Below are positions 26,148-36,100 of a stretch of 64,000 nucleotides of DNA, piece after piece. Position numbers and translations under genes: made by a program. Origin of the DNA: Frankia alni ACN14a (lineage in GTDB: Bacteria; Actinomycetota; Actinomycetes; Frankiales; Frankiaceae); assembly GCF_000058485.1 (NCBI RefSeq), contig NC_008278.1, positions 7,124,962 through 7,188,961 on the forward strand, written 5' to 3'. The number at the start of each line of letters is the position of its first letter. Position 1 is the stretch's first letter. A model generated the notes under the pieces. That model was not told where the DNA came from, did no database searches, and saw only the letters and a list, made by a program, of their open reading frames with translations.

Positions 26148-28637
26148 TCAGCCGACGGCGGCGGTCACCGCGGCGAGAAGGCGCCAGGCGGCGGCCTTGT
26201 CGAGCGGCTCGTTGCCGTTGCCGCATTTCGGCGACTGCACGCAGGACGGGCAGCCTGCCGGGCATTCGCACGCGCCGATGGCGTCCCGGGTGGCGGCCAG
26301 CCAGTCCCCGATGCGCAGGAACCCCCGTTCGGCGAATCCCGCGCCGCCGGCGTGGCCGTCGTAGACGAAGACGCTGGTCCGGCCCGTGTCCGCATGCAGG
26401 GCGGTCGACACCCCGCCGATGTCCCAACGGTCGCAGGTGGCGAACAGCGGAAGCAGGCCGATGGCCGCGTGCTCGGCCGCGTGCACCGCGCCGGGCACAT
26501 CCGCGGACTCGACGTCGGCGCCCGCGAGCAGGGCGTCGGTGACGGTGTACCAGACGGCGCGGGTCCGCAACTGTCTCGGCGGCAGATCCAGCGGCTCCTG
26601 GCCGAGCACCTCGCCGGTCGCGACGAGCCGACGCTGGTAGCCGACGACCTGGCTGGTGACCTCGACCACCCCGAGGTGCACCTCGACGTCGGGCAGGACG
26701 CGCGAGCGCGTCGACTCGACGATCCGGATGTCGGTGTGCTCGCGCGCGACCGTCGTCCACTCCGGGGACTCCTCGTGCACGAACGCCACGGCTTCGGGCA
26801 GGTCCAGGTCGTCCACGACGAAGCTCGAGCCCTGATGGAGGTAGACCGCACCGGGGTGTACCGCGGAGTGCGCGGCGGCCGCGTCGACCGTGCCCAGCAG
26901 GCGCCCGGTGGCCGTCTCGACGATGCGGACCGGCGGGCCGCCGGCCCCCCGGATGTCCACCTCCGGACGACCCCGCTGGGTCCAGAACCAGCCGGTGGGC
27001 CGGCGGCGCAACCGCCCGCGGCGCACCAGGTCGTCGACGACGCGCGCCGCCGCCGGGCCGAACAGGCCCAGGTCGGCCTCGGTGAGCGGCAGCTCGGCGG
27101 CGGCGCACTCCAGCTGCGGGGCGAGCACATAGGGGTTGTCCGGGTCGAACACGCAGGCCTCCACCGACCGGCCAAACACCGCCTCCGGATGGTGAACGAG
27201 GTAGGTGTCCAGCGGGTCGTCCCGCGCGACCAGCACCGCCAGCGACCGCTGCCCGTCCCGACCGGCCCGGCCGGCCTGCTGCCACAGCGAGGCGAGGGTG
27301 CCCGGAAAGCCGGCGGTGACGGTGGCGTCCAGGCCGCTGATGTCCACGCCCAGCTCCAGCGCCGACGTCGTCGCGACGCCGAGCAGGTCCCCCGCGCGCA
27401 GTCGCCGTTCCAGCTCACGGCGCTCCTCGGGCAGGTAGCCGGCCCGGTAGGCCGCCACCCGCTCCGCCAGGTCCGCACCGATGTGGCCCAGCTCGCGGCG
27501 GGCGGTGACCGCCACGACCTCCGCCGAGCGCCGGGACCGGACGAACACCAGGGTGCGCACGCCGTCGGCGACGAGATCGGCGAGCAGGTCGGCCGACTCC
27601 GCGGTGACCGACCGCCGGACCGGCGCGCCGTTCTCACCGACACCGTACTCACCGACACCGTTCTCGCCGGCACCGTTCTCGCCGGCACCGTTCCCGCCGG
27701 CACCGCGCGGCTCGCCCGAGGCGTCGGACCCCTCCCGCTCGGCCGGCCGCCGCCACAGCAGCGGGGGCTCGTAGAGCACGAAGTCCATCGGGCCTCGGGG
27801 GGCGCCGTCGTCGTCGATCACCTCGACGTCGACCCCGGTCAGCCGGCCGGCAGACAGCCCCGGGTCGGCGGTGGTCGCGGACGCCAACAGGAACACCGGC
27901 TGCGACCCGTAGCGGGCGCAGACCCGCCGCAGCCGCCGGATCACCGCGGCGACGTGGGCGCCGAACACCCCGCGGTAGCCGTGGCACTCGTCGATCACGA
28001 CGAACCGCAGGCCACGCAGGAACTGCGCCCACCGCCGGTGTTGGGGCAGGATCCCGCGGTGGAGCATGTCGGGGTTGGTCAGGACGAGGCCGGCATGGGC
28101 CCGGACCCAGTCCCGCTCGGCCGCCGGCGTGTCCCCGTCGTAGGTGGCGGCCCGGACCCCGGTGAGCCGCAGTGCCCGCACCGCCCGGAGCTGATCATGG
28201 GCGAGTGCCTTCGTCGGCGACAGGTAGAGCGCGCGGGCACCGGGCTGGGCGAGCAGCCGCGACAGCACCGGCATCAGGTATCCCAGCGACTTCCCGGAGG
28301 CCGTGCCGGTCGCCAGCACGACGCTGCGGCCGGCATGGGCGGCGTCGGCTGCGGCCGCCTGGTGCGTCCACGGCGCATCGATCCCGGCGGCGACCCACCG
28401 CCCTCGCAGCACCGGGTCGACCCACTCCGGCCAGGGCGCCCGCCGCCCCGGCCGGGCGGCGACCGGCTCGACATGCGTCATGCACTGCGCCCGCCGCGCG
28501 TCGCGGCGAAGCCCGGCGAGGACCATGTCCGCGCCGCCGATGTCCGCCGGCGAACCCACGACCGTCGAGGATATGCGCCGCGGCGCCACCGCCTGCAGGA
28601 CGATGGGCGATCCACGGGCCACCACCCGACGGACCAC
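26148..28637 (-). CDS. DECH-box ATP-dependent helicase with C-terminal cysteine cluster (MrfA/Hrq1-like)
   Basis: An 829-residue SF2 helicase. Walker A is LATGTASGKSLGYLMPVL, motif Ib SPTKALAHDQL, motif II DECHGY, motif III SATTADP, and motifs IV-VI FVRSRRSAEV, LEVGVDISGLD-like and QQAGRAGRDGQ are all seen. A DUF1998 region ends in CECPAGCPSCVQSPKCGNG, the four-Cys metal site of MrfA, which repairs mitomycin C damage. A 15-bp unit coding for GAGEN is repeated five times (27631-27705) between the helicase lobes. The start at 28637 is the longest; MVLAGLRRDARR (28526) or MTHVEP are alternatives. It lies next to the Tad operon, as the TadE-like family name implies. Confidence 0.88.
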   Translation of the reverse strand: MVRRVVARGSPIVLQAVAPRRISSTVVGSPADIGGADMVLAGLRRDARRAQCMTHVEPVAARPGRRAPWPEWVDPVLRGRWVAAGIDAPWTHQAAAADAAHAGRSVVLATGTASGKSLGYLMPVLSRLLAQPGARALYLSPTKALAHDQLRAVRALRLTGVRAATYDGDTPAAERDWVRAHAGLVLTNPDMLHRGILPQHRRWAQFLRGLRFVVIDECHGYRGVFGAHVAAVIRRLRRVCARYGSQPVFLLASATTADPGLSAGRLTGVDVEVIDDDGAPRGPMDFVLYEPPLLWRRPAEREGSDASGEPRGAGGNGAGENGAGENGVGEYGVGENGAPVRRSVTAESADLLADLVADGVRTLVFVRSRRSAEVVAVTARRELGHIGADLAERVAAYRAGYLPEERRELERRLRAGDLLGVATTSALELGVDISGLDATVTAGFPGTLASLWQQAGRAGRDGQRSLAVLVARDDPLDTYLVHHPEAVFGRSVEACVFDPDNPYVLAPQLECAAAELPLTEADLGLFGPAAARVVDDLVRRGRLRRRPTGWFWTQRGRPEVDIRGAGGPPVRIVETATGRLLGTVDAAAAHSAVHPGAVYLHQGSSFVVDDLDLPEAVAFVHEESPEWTTVAREHTDIRIVESTRSRVLPDVEVHLGVVEVTSQVVGYQRRLVATGEVLGQEPLDLPPRQLRTRAVWYTVTDALLAGADVESADVPGAVHAAEHAAIGLLPLFATCDRWDIGGVSTALHADTGRTSVFVYDGHAGGAGFAERGFLRIGDWLAATRDAIGACECPAGCPSCVQSPKCGNGNEPLDKAAAWRLLAAVTAAVG

Positions 28638-28855
28638 CCGGCACGCAACCGCGACTCGGCGCGGCCGACCAGCCCCGCACAGACAAGATCAGGGATAGAT
28701 TCCAGCAGACGTCATCGACCACGCCGCCGGAATGCCGGGGGCACCGCGATCTGTGTCGCGGCCCACCGGATTGATCCTCCTCGTGGGAGGGTAATGGCGC
28801 CGTGATGTCGGTCGCCCGAAGCGCGGGACGGCCGGAGGCACCCCAAGGAGGATCC

Positions 28856-29197
28856 GTGGACCTGTCCCTCACGACTCGCCAGGAAGGCAACCACACGGTC
28901 GTCGTGGTGGGCGGCGAGATCGACGTGTACACCGCACCGAAGCTGCGCGAGCAGCTCATTGATCTTGTTTCCGGGGGCTCGTACCACCTGGTCGTCGACA
29001 TGGAGGGCGTCGAGTTCCTCGACTCGACCGGCCTCGGCGTCCTGGTCGGCGGCCTCAAGCGGGTGCGTGCGCACGAGGGTTCCCTGCGGCTGGTCTGCAC
29101 CCAGGAACGCATCCTCAAGATCTTCCGGATCACGGGTCTCACCAAGGTCTTCCCGATCCATTCCTCCATCGAGGAAGCGCTCGCCGCCAGCGAGTGA
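28856..29197 (+). CDS. bldG: Anti-sigma factor antagonist BldG
   Basis: A 113-residue STAS-domain protein, the exact length of Streptomyces BldG and nearly identical in the core [55 protein letters not shown] and [17 protein letters not shown]. Ser57 in DSTGLG is the regulatory phosphorylation site. It controls development and stress sigma factors by binding anti-sigma factors when unphosphorylated. GTG 28856 has the perfect ribosome binding site AAGGAGG 5 bases upstream; the frame reaches 28802 without one. The kinase-like gene follows after 42 bp. Confidence 0.95.
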   Translation: MDLSLTTRQEGNHTVVVVGGEIDVYTAPKLREQLIDLVSGGSYHLVVDMEGVEFLDSTGLGVLVGGLKRVRAHEGSLRLVCTQERILKIFRITGLTKVFPIHSSIEEALAASE

Positions 29198-29239
29198 GTG
29201 AGCCGGACATCACGCCTTCGGAAAGGCAGGCACCGCCGT

Positions 29240-29776
29240 ATGCCCACCGTTGAGCTGCGGTTCGCCGCCCTGAACGGACACGTCCGCACGGCGCGGATGA
29301 TCGCCACGGCGGTCAGCCGCCGGGCCGGGGTTCCCGCCGGAGCCGCCGACGAGATCAAGTTGGCGGTCACGGAGGCATGCGCCCGCGCGGTGCGGGTGAA
29401 CCGCCGGCATTCGCCGGAGTCGCCGGTGCATGTCGCGCTCATCGACACGCCCGAGACGTTCACCATCACCGTCGCGGACTGCGGGCGCACCGGTGACGAG
29501 GTCGCGCCGGGTCCCGACGGCGGCCTCGTCACCGCCTCCACGCTGCTGGACCTCGAACCCGAGGACGCCGACCCGCCCTGGTGGTCCGAGTCGTCCGACG
29601 ACGACTCGGCCGAGGACAGCGCGGGTTTCCCGCCGGGCCTCGGGCTCGCCCTCATCGAGGGCCTGGTCGACGAGGTCGAGATCAGCCGCGGGCCTGACGG
29701 GGTGGGCACCGTCGTGGCGATGACCTGGCACACCGGCGTCGGCATCGAGGCCGCGCCCTACAAGACGGCCCGCTGA
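29240..29776 (+). CDS. RsbW-like anti-sigma factor / kinase, BldG partner
   Basis: A 178-residue HATPase_c protein next to bldG, comparable to SCO3548. Features are VELRFAALNGHVRTARMIATAV, the N-box helix DEIKLAVTEACARAVRVN, a degenerate G1 box DCGRTGDEVAPGP and GLGLALIEGLVDEVEIS. The Mg-binding Asn of the N-box (EAxxN) is Arg, and the G1 box lacks a clean DxGxG. It may bind BldG or a sigma factor without efficient kinase activity. A long acidic insertion (LEPEDADPPWWSESSDDDSAED) precedes the G2 box. Start ATG 29240 with GGAAAGG upstream. A hairpin starts at the base after the stop. Confidence 0.82.
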   Translation: MPTVELRFAALNGHVRTARMIATAVSRRAGVPAGAADEIKLAVTEACARAVRVNRRHSPESPVHVALIDTPETFTITVADCGRTGDEVAPGPDGGLVTASTLLDLEPEDADPPWWSESSDDDSAEDSAGFPPGLGLALIEGLVDEVEISRGPDGVGTVVAMTWHTGVGIEAAPYKTAR

Positions 29777-29802
29777 CCGTCGCTTCATCCCGAAGCTGAC
29801 GG
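29777..29802 (+). terminator. Hairpin directly after the bldG operon
   Basis: CCGTC-GCTTC and GAAGC-T-GACGG pair around the loop ATCCC, a 10-bp stem with a single bulged T. It begins at the base after the stop codon and has no U-tract. Confidence 0.6.
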
Positions 29803-30343
29803 GTGGAGCATCCCGTCTGCCACGTCGTGGTCGGCAGGATCGTCGGCGCCGGGTGGATTCCCGCCTCGTGGCGCGGCGTCGGGGCCACTGCGGTCCTGCC
29901 CGCGTTCCACGGGCGTTCAGGGTCTGCGCCGGTCCCGGCGGCGCCCCGGCGCCGCTCGGCGCAAGGATTCCCACCGCTGATGCGCGGCCGCGGCTTTCAT
30001 GCCATACCGGGCTAAACATGAACCAATACGCGAGTTCGCCTTAGGCGTACGAACGCGACGACCCGGCCGGCGACCACAGAAAAAGCAGCGCACGTCACAG
30101 TCGTGTGGATAGACTCCGCCGCATCTCGCGGACGGTTGATCCAACCGTCGGAGATCCACTTGTGCTCCCCGTGAGCCCTGCCGGAAAGCGTCGAATTCGG
30201 GACGAATCCGGCCGAACTCACTCCGGGTGCCGTCAGATGCGGCGCTCGACCGCCACCGTCTCCATGCCCGGGTGCCCGCCGAAACCGGCACCGACGAGCC
30301 AGCGACACGCGCGGAGGGTGCACGGAGTAGACCGGGAGGAGCC
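29803..30343 (+). other. Intergenic region upstream of hppA
   Basis: 540 bp with no plausible gene. It is A/T-richer around 29995-30120. A TAGACT at 30110-30115 could be a -10 element, but no -35 fits at the right distance. A long 5' leader or regulated promoter for the proton pump is likely; I recognise no riboswitch. Confidence 0.4.
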
Positions 30344-32683
30344 ATGTCCCCGACCCGCGCCCTGCAGTCCCAGGGCACTGGAATCGACCTTAGCGGCAAC
30401 GCCCTCGGCCTGGTCGCCGGTGTGGCGATAATCGCAGCCCTCGCCCTGCTCGTTGCCGGCTACCTGGTACGGGAGGTGTTGGCCGCCAGCCCCGGAACCG
30501 CGCGGATGGTGGAGGTCGGGCAGGCGGTCCAGGAAGGCGCGGCCGCCTACCTCAGGCGCCAGTTCAAGACGTTGGCCGGTTTTGTCGTCGTCATTCCCTT
30601 TGTCCTGCTACTCCTTCCGGCCGACGACACCGGCGCCAAGGTCGGCCGATCGGTCTTCTTCGTCGTCGGCGCGCTGTTCTCGGCGCTCGTCGGCTTTGTC
30701 GGAATGTCGCTGGCAACCAGGGCCAACACCCGGACAGCGGCCGCGGCGATGAGCCAGGGCGAGAAGGCCGCGGTCCGCATCGCCTTCCGGACGGGCGGCG
30801 TCGTGGGCATGTTCACGGTCGGGCTGGGCCTGCTCGGCGCCGCCGTCGTCGTGCTGGTCTTCCGGGACACCGCGCCGCAGGTCCTGGAGGGATTCGGCTT
30901 CGGGGCCGCCCTGCTCGCGATGTTCATGCGGGTCGGCGGTGGCATCTTCACCAAGGCCGCGGACGTCGGAGCCGACCTGGTCGGAAAGGTCGAGCAGGGA
31001 ATTCCGGAGGACGACCCGCGGAACGCGGCGACGATCGCCGACAACGTCGGCGACAATGTGGGCGACTGCGCCGGGATGGCCGCGGACCTGTTCGAGTCCT
31101 ACGCGGTGACCCTGGTCGCCGCACTGATCCTCGGGGTGAGCGCCTTCGGCGAGCGGGGGCTGGTGTTCCCGTTGCTGATCCCGGCCGTCGGGGTCGTCAC
31201 GGCGGTCATCGGCATCTTCGCGGTGTCGCCACGGGCCGGCGACCGCAGCGGGATGGCGGCGATCAATCGCGGCTTCTTCCTCTCCGCGGTGGTGTCGGCG
31301 ATCGGCGTGGTGATCGTCTCGGTGCTCTATCTGCCGACGGACTTCGCCGGGTTCCCGGGGCTCGAGGCCAGCACCCAGTCGGGCAATCCGCGCCTCATCG
31401 CGATCAGTGCCGTTCTCATCGGCATCGTGCTCGCCGCGGCCATCCAGGTGCTCACGGGATACTTCACCGAGACGACCCGCAGGCCGGTGCGCGATGTGGC
31501 CCAGGCGTCGCTCACCGGTCCGGCGACGAACATTCTCGCCGGCATCGGAGTCGGCCTGGAATCCGCCGTCTACTCCGCCCTGCTCATCGGGGCCGCGGTC
31601 TTCGGTGCCTACCTGCTCGGTTCGGGCAGCGTCACGATCGCGCTGTTCGCGGTCGCGCTGGCGGGAACCGGACTGCTGACCACGGTCGGCGTCATCGTCT
31701 CGATGGACACCTTCGGTCCGGTGAGCGACAACGCCCAGGGCATCGCCGAGATGTCCGGGGAGATGGACGAGGCGGGCGGCGCCATCCTGACCTCCCTCGA
31801 CGCCGTGGGCAACACCACGAAGGCCATCACGAAGGGCATCGCGATCGCCACCGCCGTGCTGGCCGCGACCGCGCTGTTCGGGTCGTTCACCGACACGGTC
31901 ACCAACGCTCTCGGTGATGCCGGGGCCCGACCGGAGACCGGCCGGGGGACGGTCGGTGGACTGAACATCGCGTATCCCGACGCGCTGGTCGGGCTCGTCA
32001 TCGGCGCGGCTGTCGTCTTCCTGTTCTCCGGGCTCGCCATCAACGCGGTGGGCCGGGCGGCCGGACGGGTCGTGATGGAGGTGCGCAACCAGTTCCGCAC
32101 CAGGCCCGGAATCATGACCGGCAGCGAGAAGCCGGACTACGGCGCGGTCGTCGACATCTGCACCAGAGACTCGCTCCGTGAACTGATTACGCCGGGGACG
32201 CTGGCGGTCCTCGCACCGATCGCGGTTGGCTTCGGCCTCGGTTACCCGCCCCTGGGGGCGTTCCTCGGCGGGGCCATCGCCGGCGGCGTTCTGATGGCCG
32301 TGTTCCTGGCGAACTCCGGCGGCGCATGGGACAACGCGAAGAAACTCGTCGAGGACGGGAACTACGGGGGGAAGGGCTCGGAGGTCCACGCCGCGACGGT
32401 CATCGGCGACACGGTGGGCGACCCGTTCAAGGACACCGCGGGGCCGTCCATCAACCCGCTGCTCAAGGTGATGAACCTGGTCAGCCTGCTGATCGCGCCG
32501 ACGGTGGTGAAGTACTCGGTCGGCACCGACCGCAACACGCCGCTGCGGGTCGGCGTGGCCGTCGCCGCGGTCGCCGTCATCGTGGCGGTGATCGTCGTGT
32601 CCAAGCGACGCAGCTCGATGATCGACGGCAGTCCGCCGGTCACGCAGCCGCCGGCCCCCAGTCCGCAGAAGATCAACGTCTGA
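30344..32683 (+). CDS. hppA: K+-independent H+-translocating membrane pyrophosphatase
   Basis: A 779-residue integral membrane pump that couples PPi hydrolysis to proton export, with about 16 membrane segments. The signature DVGADLVGKVE and the Asp-rich DNVGDNVGDCAGMAADLFESYAV are intact, as is the late DTVGDPFKDTAGPSINPLLKV. In GNTTKAITKG the Lys and Thr at the diagnostic positions are those of K+-independent enzymes (K+-dependent ones have Ala and Gly). ATG 30344 follows GGGAGGAG closely; the frame extends 117 bases upstream without homology. A large hairpin follows. It pairs functionally with the soluble pyrophosphatase at 43069. Confidence 0.95.
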   Translation: MSPTRALQSQGTGIDLSGNALGLVAGVAIIAALALLVAGYLVREVLAASPGTARMVEVGQAVQEGAAAYLRRQFKTLAGFVVVIPFVLLLLPADDTGAKVGRSVFFVVGALFSALVGFVGMSLATRANTRTAAAAMSQGEKAAVRIAFRTGGVVGMFTVGLGLLGAAVVVLVFRDTAPQVLEGFGFGAALLAMFMRVGGGIFTKAADVGADLVGKVEQGIPEDDPRNAATIADNVGDNVGDCAGMAADLFESYAVTLVAALILGVSAFGERGLVFPLLIPAVGVVTAVIGIFAVSPRAGDRSGMAAINRGFFLSAVVSAIGVVIVSVLYLPTDFAGFPGLEASTQSGNPRLIAISAVLIGIVLAAAIQVLTGYFTETTRRPVRDVAQASLTGPATNILAGIGVGLESAVYSALLIGAAVFGAYLLGSGSVTIALFAVALAGTGLLTTVGVIVSMDTFGPVSDNAQGIAEMSGEMDEAGGAILTSLDAVGNTTKAITKGIAIATAVLAATALFGSFTDTVTNALGDAGARPETGRGTVGGLNIAYPDALVGLVIGAAVVFLFSGLAINAVGRAAGRVVMEVRNQFRTRPGIMTGSEKPDYGAVVDICTRDSLRELITPGTLAVLAPIAVGFGLGYPPLGAFLGGAIAGGVLMAVFLANSGGAWDNAKKLVEDGNYGGKGSEVHAATVIGDTVGDPFKDTAGPSINPLLKVMNLVSLLIAPTVVKYSVGTDRNTPLRVGVAVAAVAVIVAVIVVSKRRSSMIDGSPPVTQPPAPSPQKINV

Positions 32684-33166
32684 CGGCAGCTCGATCCCGC
32701 CGGCCGGCCGGCACAAGATCCCTTTTGTACCCGCCGGCCGGCGGGATCCGGCGGGCCCGGCGGGGCGCCGCCACGAACCGCCGACATCGATCGCTCGGCG
32801 TGACATCGACGCGCCTGAGATCGCGGCTTCATACCACCATGGCGCACCCTCGTGCGGGCCCGGTCGGGCCGTCCAGGCGTCATCGGGTGAGCCGTGGGTA
32901 AGCGTCGGGCTACCGGGGTCATACCCGGACGGGAAGCTCCGCGGAATCCGACAGCGGCGTACGGTGCTCCGAGGCACCGCTTGCACACCGGCGGCCGCCG
33001 CTCGCCCGATCAGCGCCCGCCGGACGACCGTTCGCCGGGCCACGCCAGATCCAGCACCGAGCTCCGCCCGAGCAACATCCGCCATATCCGGGACCTACGC
33101 TCCGGAGGGGCGCCCTACGCTTCGCCCACCGGTCATCGCACCGAGCACGCCGCACCGAGGAGAGAA
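32684..33166 (+). other. Intergenic region between hppA and topA
   Basis: 483 bp. The first 65 bp hold the hppA terminator hairpin. The rest has several in-frame ATG/GTG codons in the topA frame but no ribosome binding site or homology, so I regard it as the topA leader. No other gene is apparent. Confidence 0.5.
32693..32748 (+). terminator. Large hairpin after hppA
   Basis: GATCCCGCCGGCCGGC (32693-32708) is repeated as its exact complement at 32733-32748. The 24-base loop contains a nested ACAA/TTGT stem and a TTTT run. It lies 10 bp past the stop. Confidence 0.75.
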
Positions 33167-36100
33167 GTGCCACCGCGCACGAAGACGACGACACGGACGA
33201 CCGCGCGGTCAGCCGCGCCGGTCGCCGAGCCCGGCGAGCCCACCGGGACCGGCTCCACGCCGAGCCCGGGCGCGAGCGCGGCCCCGACCGAGGTGCCCGC
33301 CACGCGTCCGAGCAGCCGGGCGGCCGCCGGCCGAGCCGCCACGGGTCGCCGGCCGACCAGCCGGTCGGCGACCGGTTCCGGCGGCTCCACCGGGGCCGCC
33401 GCCGAACCGACCCCCGGCTCGGGCACCCGCCTGGTGATCGTGGAGTCCCCGGCCAAGGCGAAGACCATCGCCGGCTACCTCGGGCCGGGCTGGCAGGTCG
33501 AGTCGAGCATCGGCCACATCCGCGATCTGCCGCGCAGCGCCGCCGATGTCCCGGCCGCGCACAAGGGCAAGCCCTGGGCCCGGCTCGGCGTGGACGTCGA
33601 CAACGACTTCGAGCCGCTCTACGTGGTGACGCCGGACAAGAAGCTGCAGGTCAGCAAGCTCAAGGCGTTGGTGAAGGAAGCCAGCGAGCTCTACCTCGCG
33701 ACAGACGAGGACCGCGAGGGCGAGGCGATCGCCTGGCACCTGCTCCAGACGCTCAAGCCGACGGTGCCGGTGAAGCGGATGGTGTTCCACGAGATCACCC
33801 CGCAGGCGATCCGCCGCGCCGTCGACAACCCCCGCGAGATCGACGAGAACCTGGTCAACGCGCAGGAGACCCGGCGCATCCTGGATCGCCTCTACGGCTA
33901 CGAGGTCTCCCCCGTGCTGTGGAAGAAGGTCATGCCGAAGCTGTCGGCGGGCCGCGTCCAGAGCGTGGCGACGAGGGTCCTGGTCGAGCGGGAGCGGGCC
34001 AGGATGCGCTTCCGCGCCGCGGAGTACTGGAACATCGAGGGCCTGTTCGGCGCGACGGTCGCCCGCCAGGCCTGGCCGGCCGGAACCGACGGGGCCGACG
34101 CGGACGCGACCGGCGGCGGCGTGGAACGGACGCCGCTGCCGGCGACACTGGTCGCCCTCGACGGCAATCGGATCGCCACCGGCCGGGACTTCGCGCCGAC
34201 CGGCGAGCTGACCACGTCCGGCGTGACCCGACTGGACGAGGCGGGCGCGCGGGCCCTCACCGACCGGCTGGCGCAGGCCGCGTTCGCGGTGCGCTCGGTG
34301 GAGACCAAGCCGTACCGCCGCTCGCCGTACCCGCCGTTCATGACCTCCACGCTGCAGCAGGAGGCGGGCCGCAAGCTGCGGTTCTCCAGCCAGCGCACCA
34401 TGCAGATCGCGCAGCGGCTGTACGAGAACGGCTACATCACCTACATGCGCACCGACTCGACGAACCTGTCCGAGACGGCGCTCGCCGCCGCCCGCAGCCA
34501 GGCGGAGAGCCTCTACGGGCCGGAGTACGTCCCGGCCAGCCCGCGTACCTACACCAAGAAGGTCAAGAACGCCCAGGAGGCGCACGAGGCGATCCGGCCC
34601 GCCGGCGACCACTTCCGCACCCCCGGCGAGGTGCGCGGCGAGCTCGACGTCGACTCCTACCGGCTCTACGAGCTGATCTGGCAGCGCACCGTCGCCAGCC
34701 AGATGGCCGACGCCCGCGGCACGAGTGCCACGATCCGGCTCGGCGCCACGTCGTCGACCGGGGAGGACGCGGAGTTCTCGGCGTCCGGCAAGGTCATCAC
34801 CTTCCCCGGCTTCCTGCGTGCCTACGTCGAGGGCGCCGACGACCCCGACGCGGAGCTGGAGGACCGGGAGCGGCGCCTGCCCGACGTGCGCCAGGGCGAC
34901 CCGCTGGCGGTCCGCTCGCTGACCCCCCGCGGGCACACCACCAGTCCGCCGGCCCGCTTCACCGAGGCCAGCCTGGTCAAGACGCTCGAGGAGCTCGGGA
35001 TCGGCCGGCCGTCCACGTACGCCTCGATCATCGGCACGATCCAGGACCGCGGCTACGTGTGGAAGAAGGGCTCGGCCCTCGTGCCGAGCTTCGTCGCCTT
35101 CGCCGTCGTCGGCCTGCTGGAGGACCACTTCGGCCGGTTGGTGGACTACCGGTTCACCGCGACGATGGAGGACGACCTCGACGACATCGCGGCGGGGACG
35201 TCGGCGTCCACCGACTGGCTGACCCGCTTCTACTTCGGCACCGGGGACGGCACCGACCCGGCGACCGCGGCCGGGCTCAAGCACCTCGTCAGCGAGCGGC
35301 TCGGGGAGATCGACGCCCGCGAGGTGAACTCGATCCCGCTCGGCAAGGCCGACGACGGCACGACGGTCGTGGTGCGCGTCGGACGCTATGGCCCCTACGT
35401 GCAGCTCGGGGAGGGGCGGGCCAGCGTGCCCGACGACCTGGCCCCGGACGAGCTGACCGTGGCCCGCGCCCTGGAGCTGTTGGCCGCCCCGAGCGGGGAC
35501 CGGGTGCTGGGCGTGGACGCCGCGACCGGCGCGACGATCACGGCCAAGGCCGGCCGGTTCGGCCCGTACGTCACCACGGACACCGATCCGCCGCGGACCT
35601 CCAGCCTGCTGCGCACGATGTCGCTGGAGACGCTGACCCTCGACGACGCCGTGAAGCTGCTGACGCTGCCCCGCACCCTGGGCGCCGGTGCGGACGGCGA
35701 GGAGGTGACCGCGCAGAACGGGCGGTACGGCCCCTACGTGAAGAAGGGCGCCGAGAGCCGGTCGCTGGAGTCCGAGGACCAGTTGTTCACGGTGACGCTC
35801 GAGGAGGCGCTGGCGCTGCTCGCGCAGCCCAAGGCGCGCGGACGCCGCCAGGCCGCCCAGACCCCCCCGCTGCGCGAGCTCGGCAACGATCCGGCCAGCG
35901 GCAAGCCGATGGTCGTCCGGGAGGGCCGGTTCGGGCCCTACGTGACCGACGGCGAGACCAACGCCAGCCTTCGCAAGGGCGACGCCGTCGAGTCGATCAC
36001 GGACGCGCGCGCCGCGGAGCTGCTCGCCGACCGCCGGGCCCGCGGTCCGGCCCCCGCGAAGCGAGCCGCCCGAGGCACCGCGAAGACGACGGCCACGAAG

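Noticed and set aside
27631-27705. Regular 15-bp repeats as a CRISPR array
   Set aside because: Units are contiguous without spacers and lie in frame inside the helicase gene.
30087-30115. hppA promoter with TAGACT as -10
   Set aside because: No acceptable -35 hexamer at 16-18 bp spacing.
33209-35284. 691-codon leftward frame opposite topA
   Set aside because: Complementary to conserved TopA catalytic regions; no start signal or domain.
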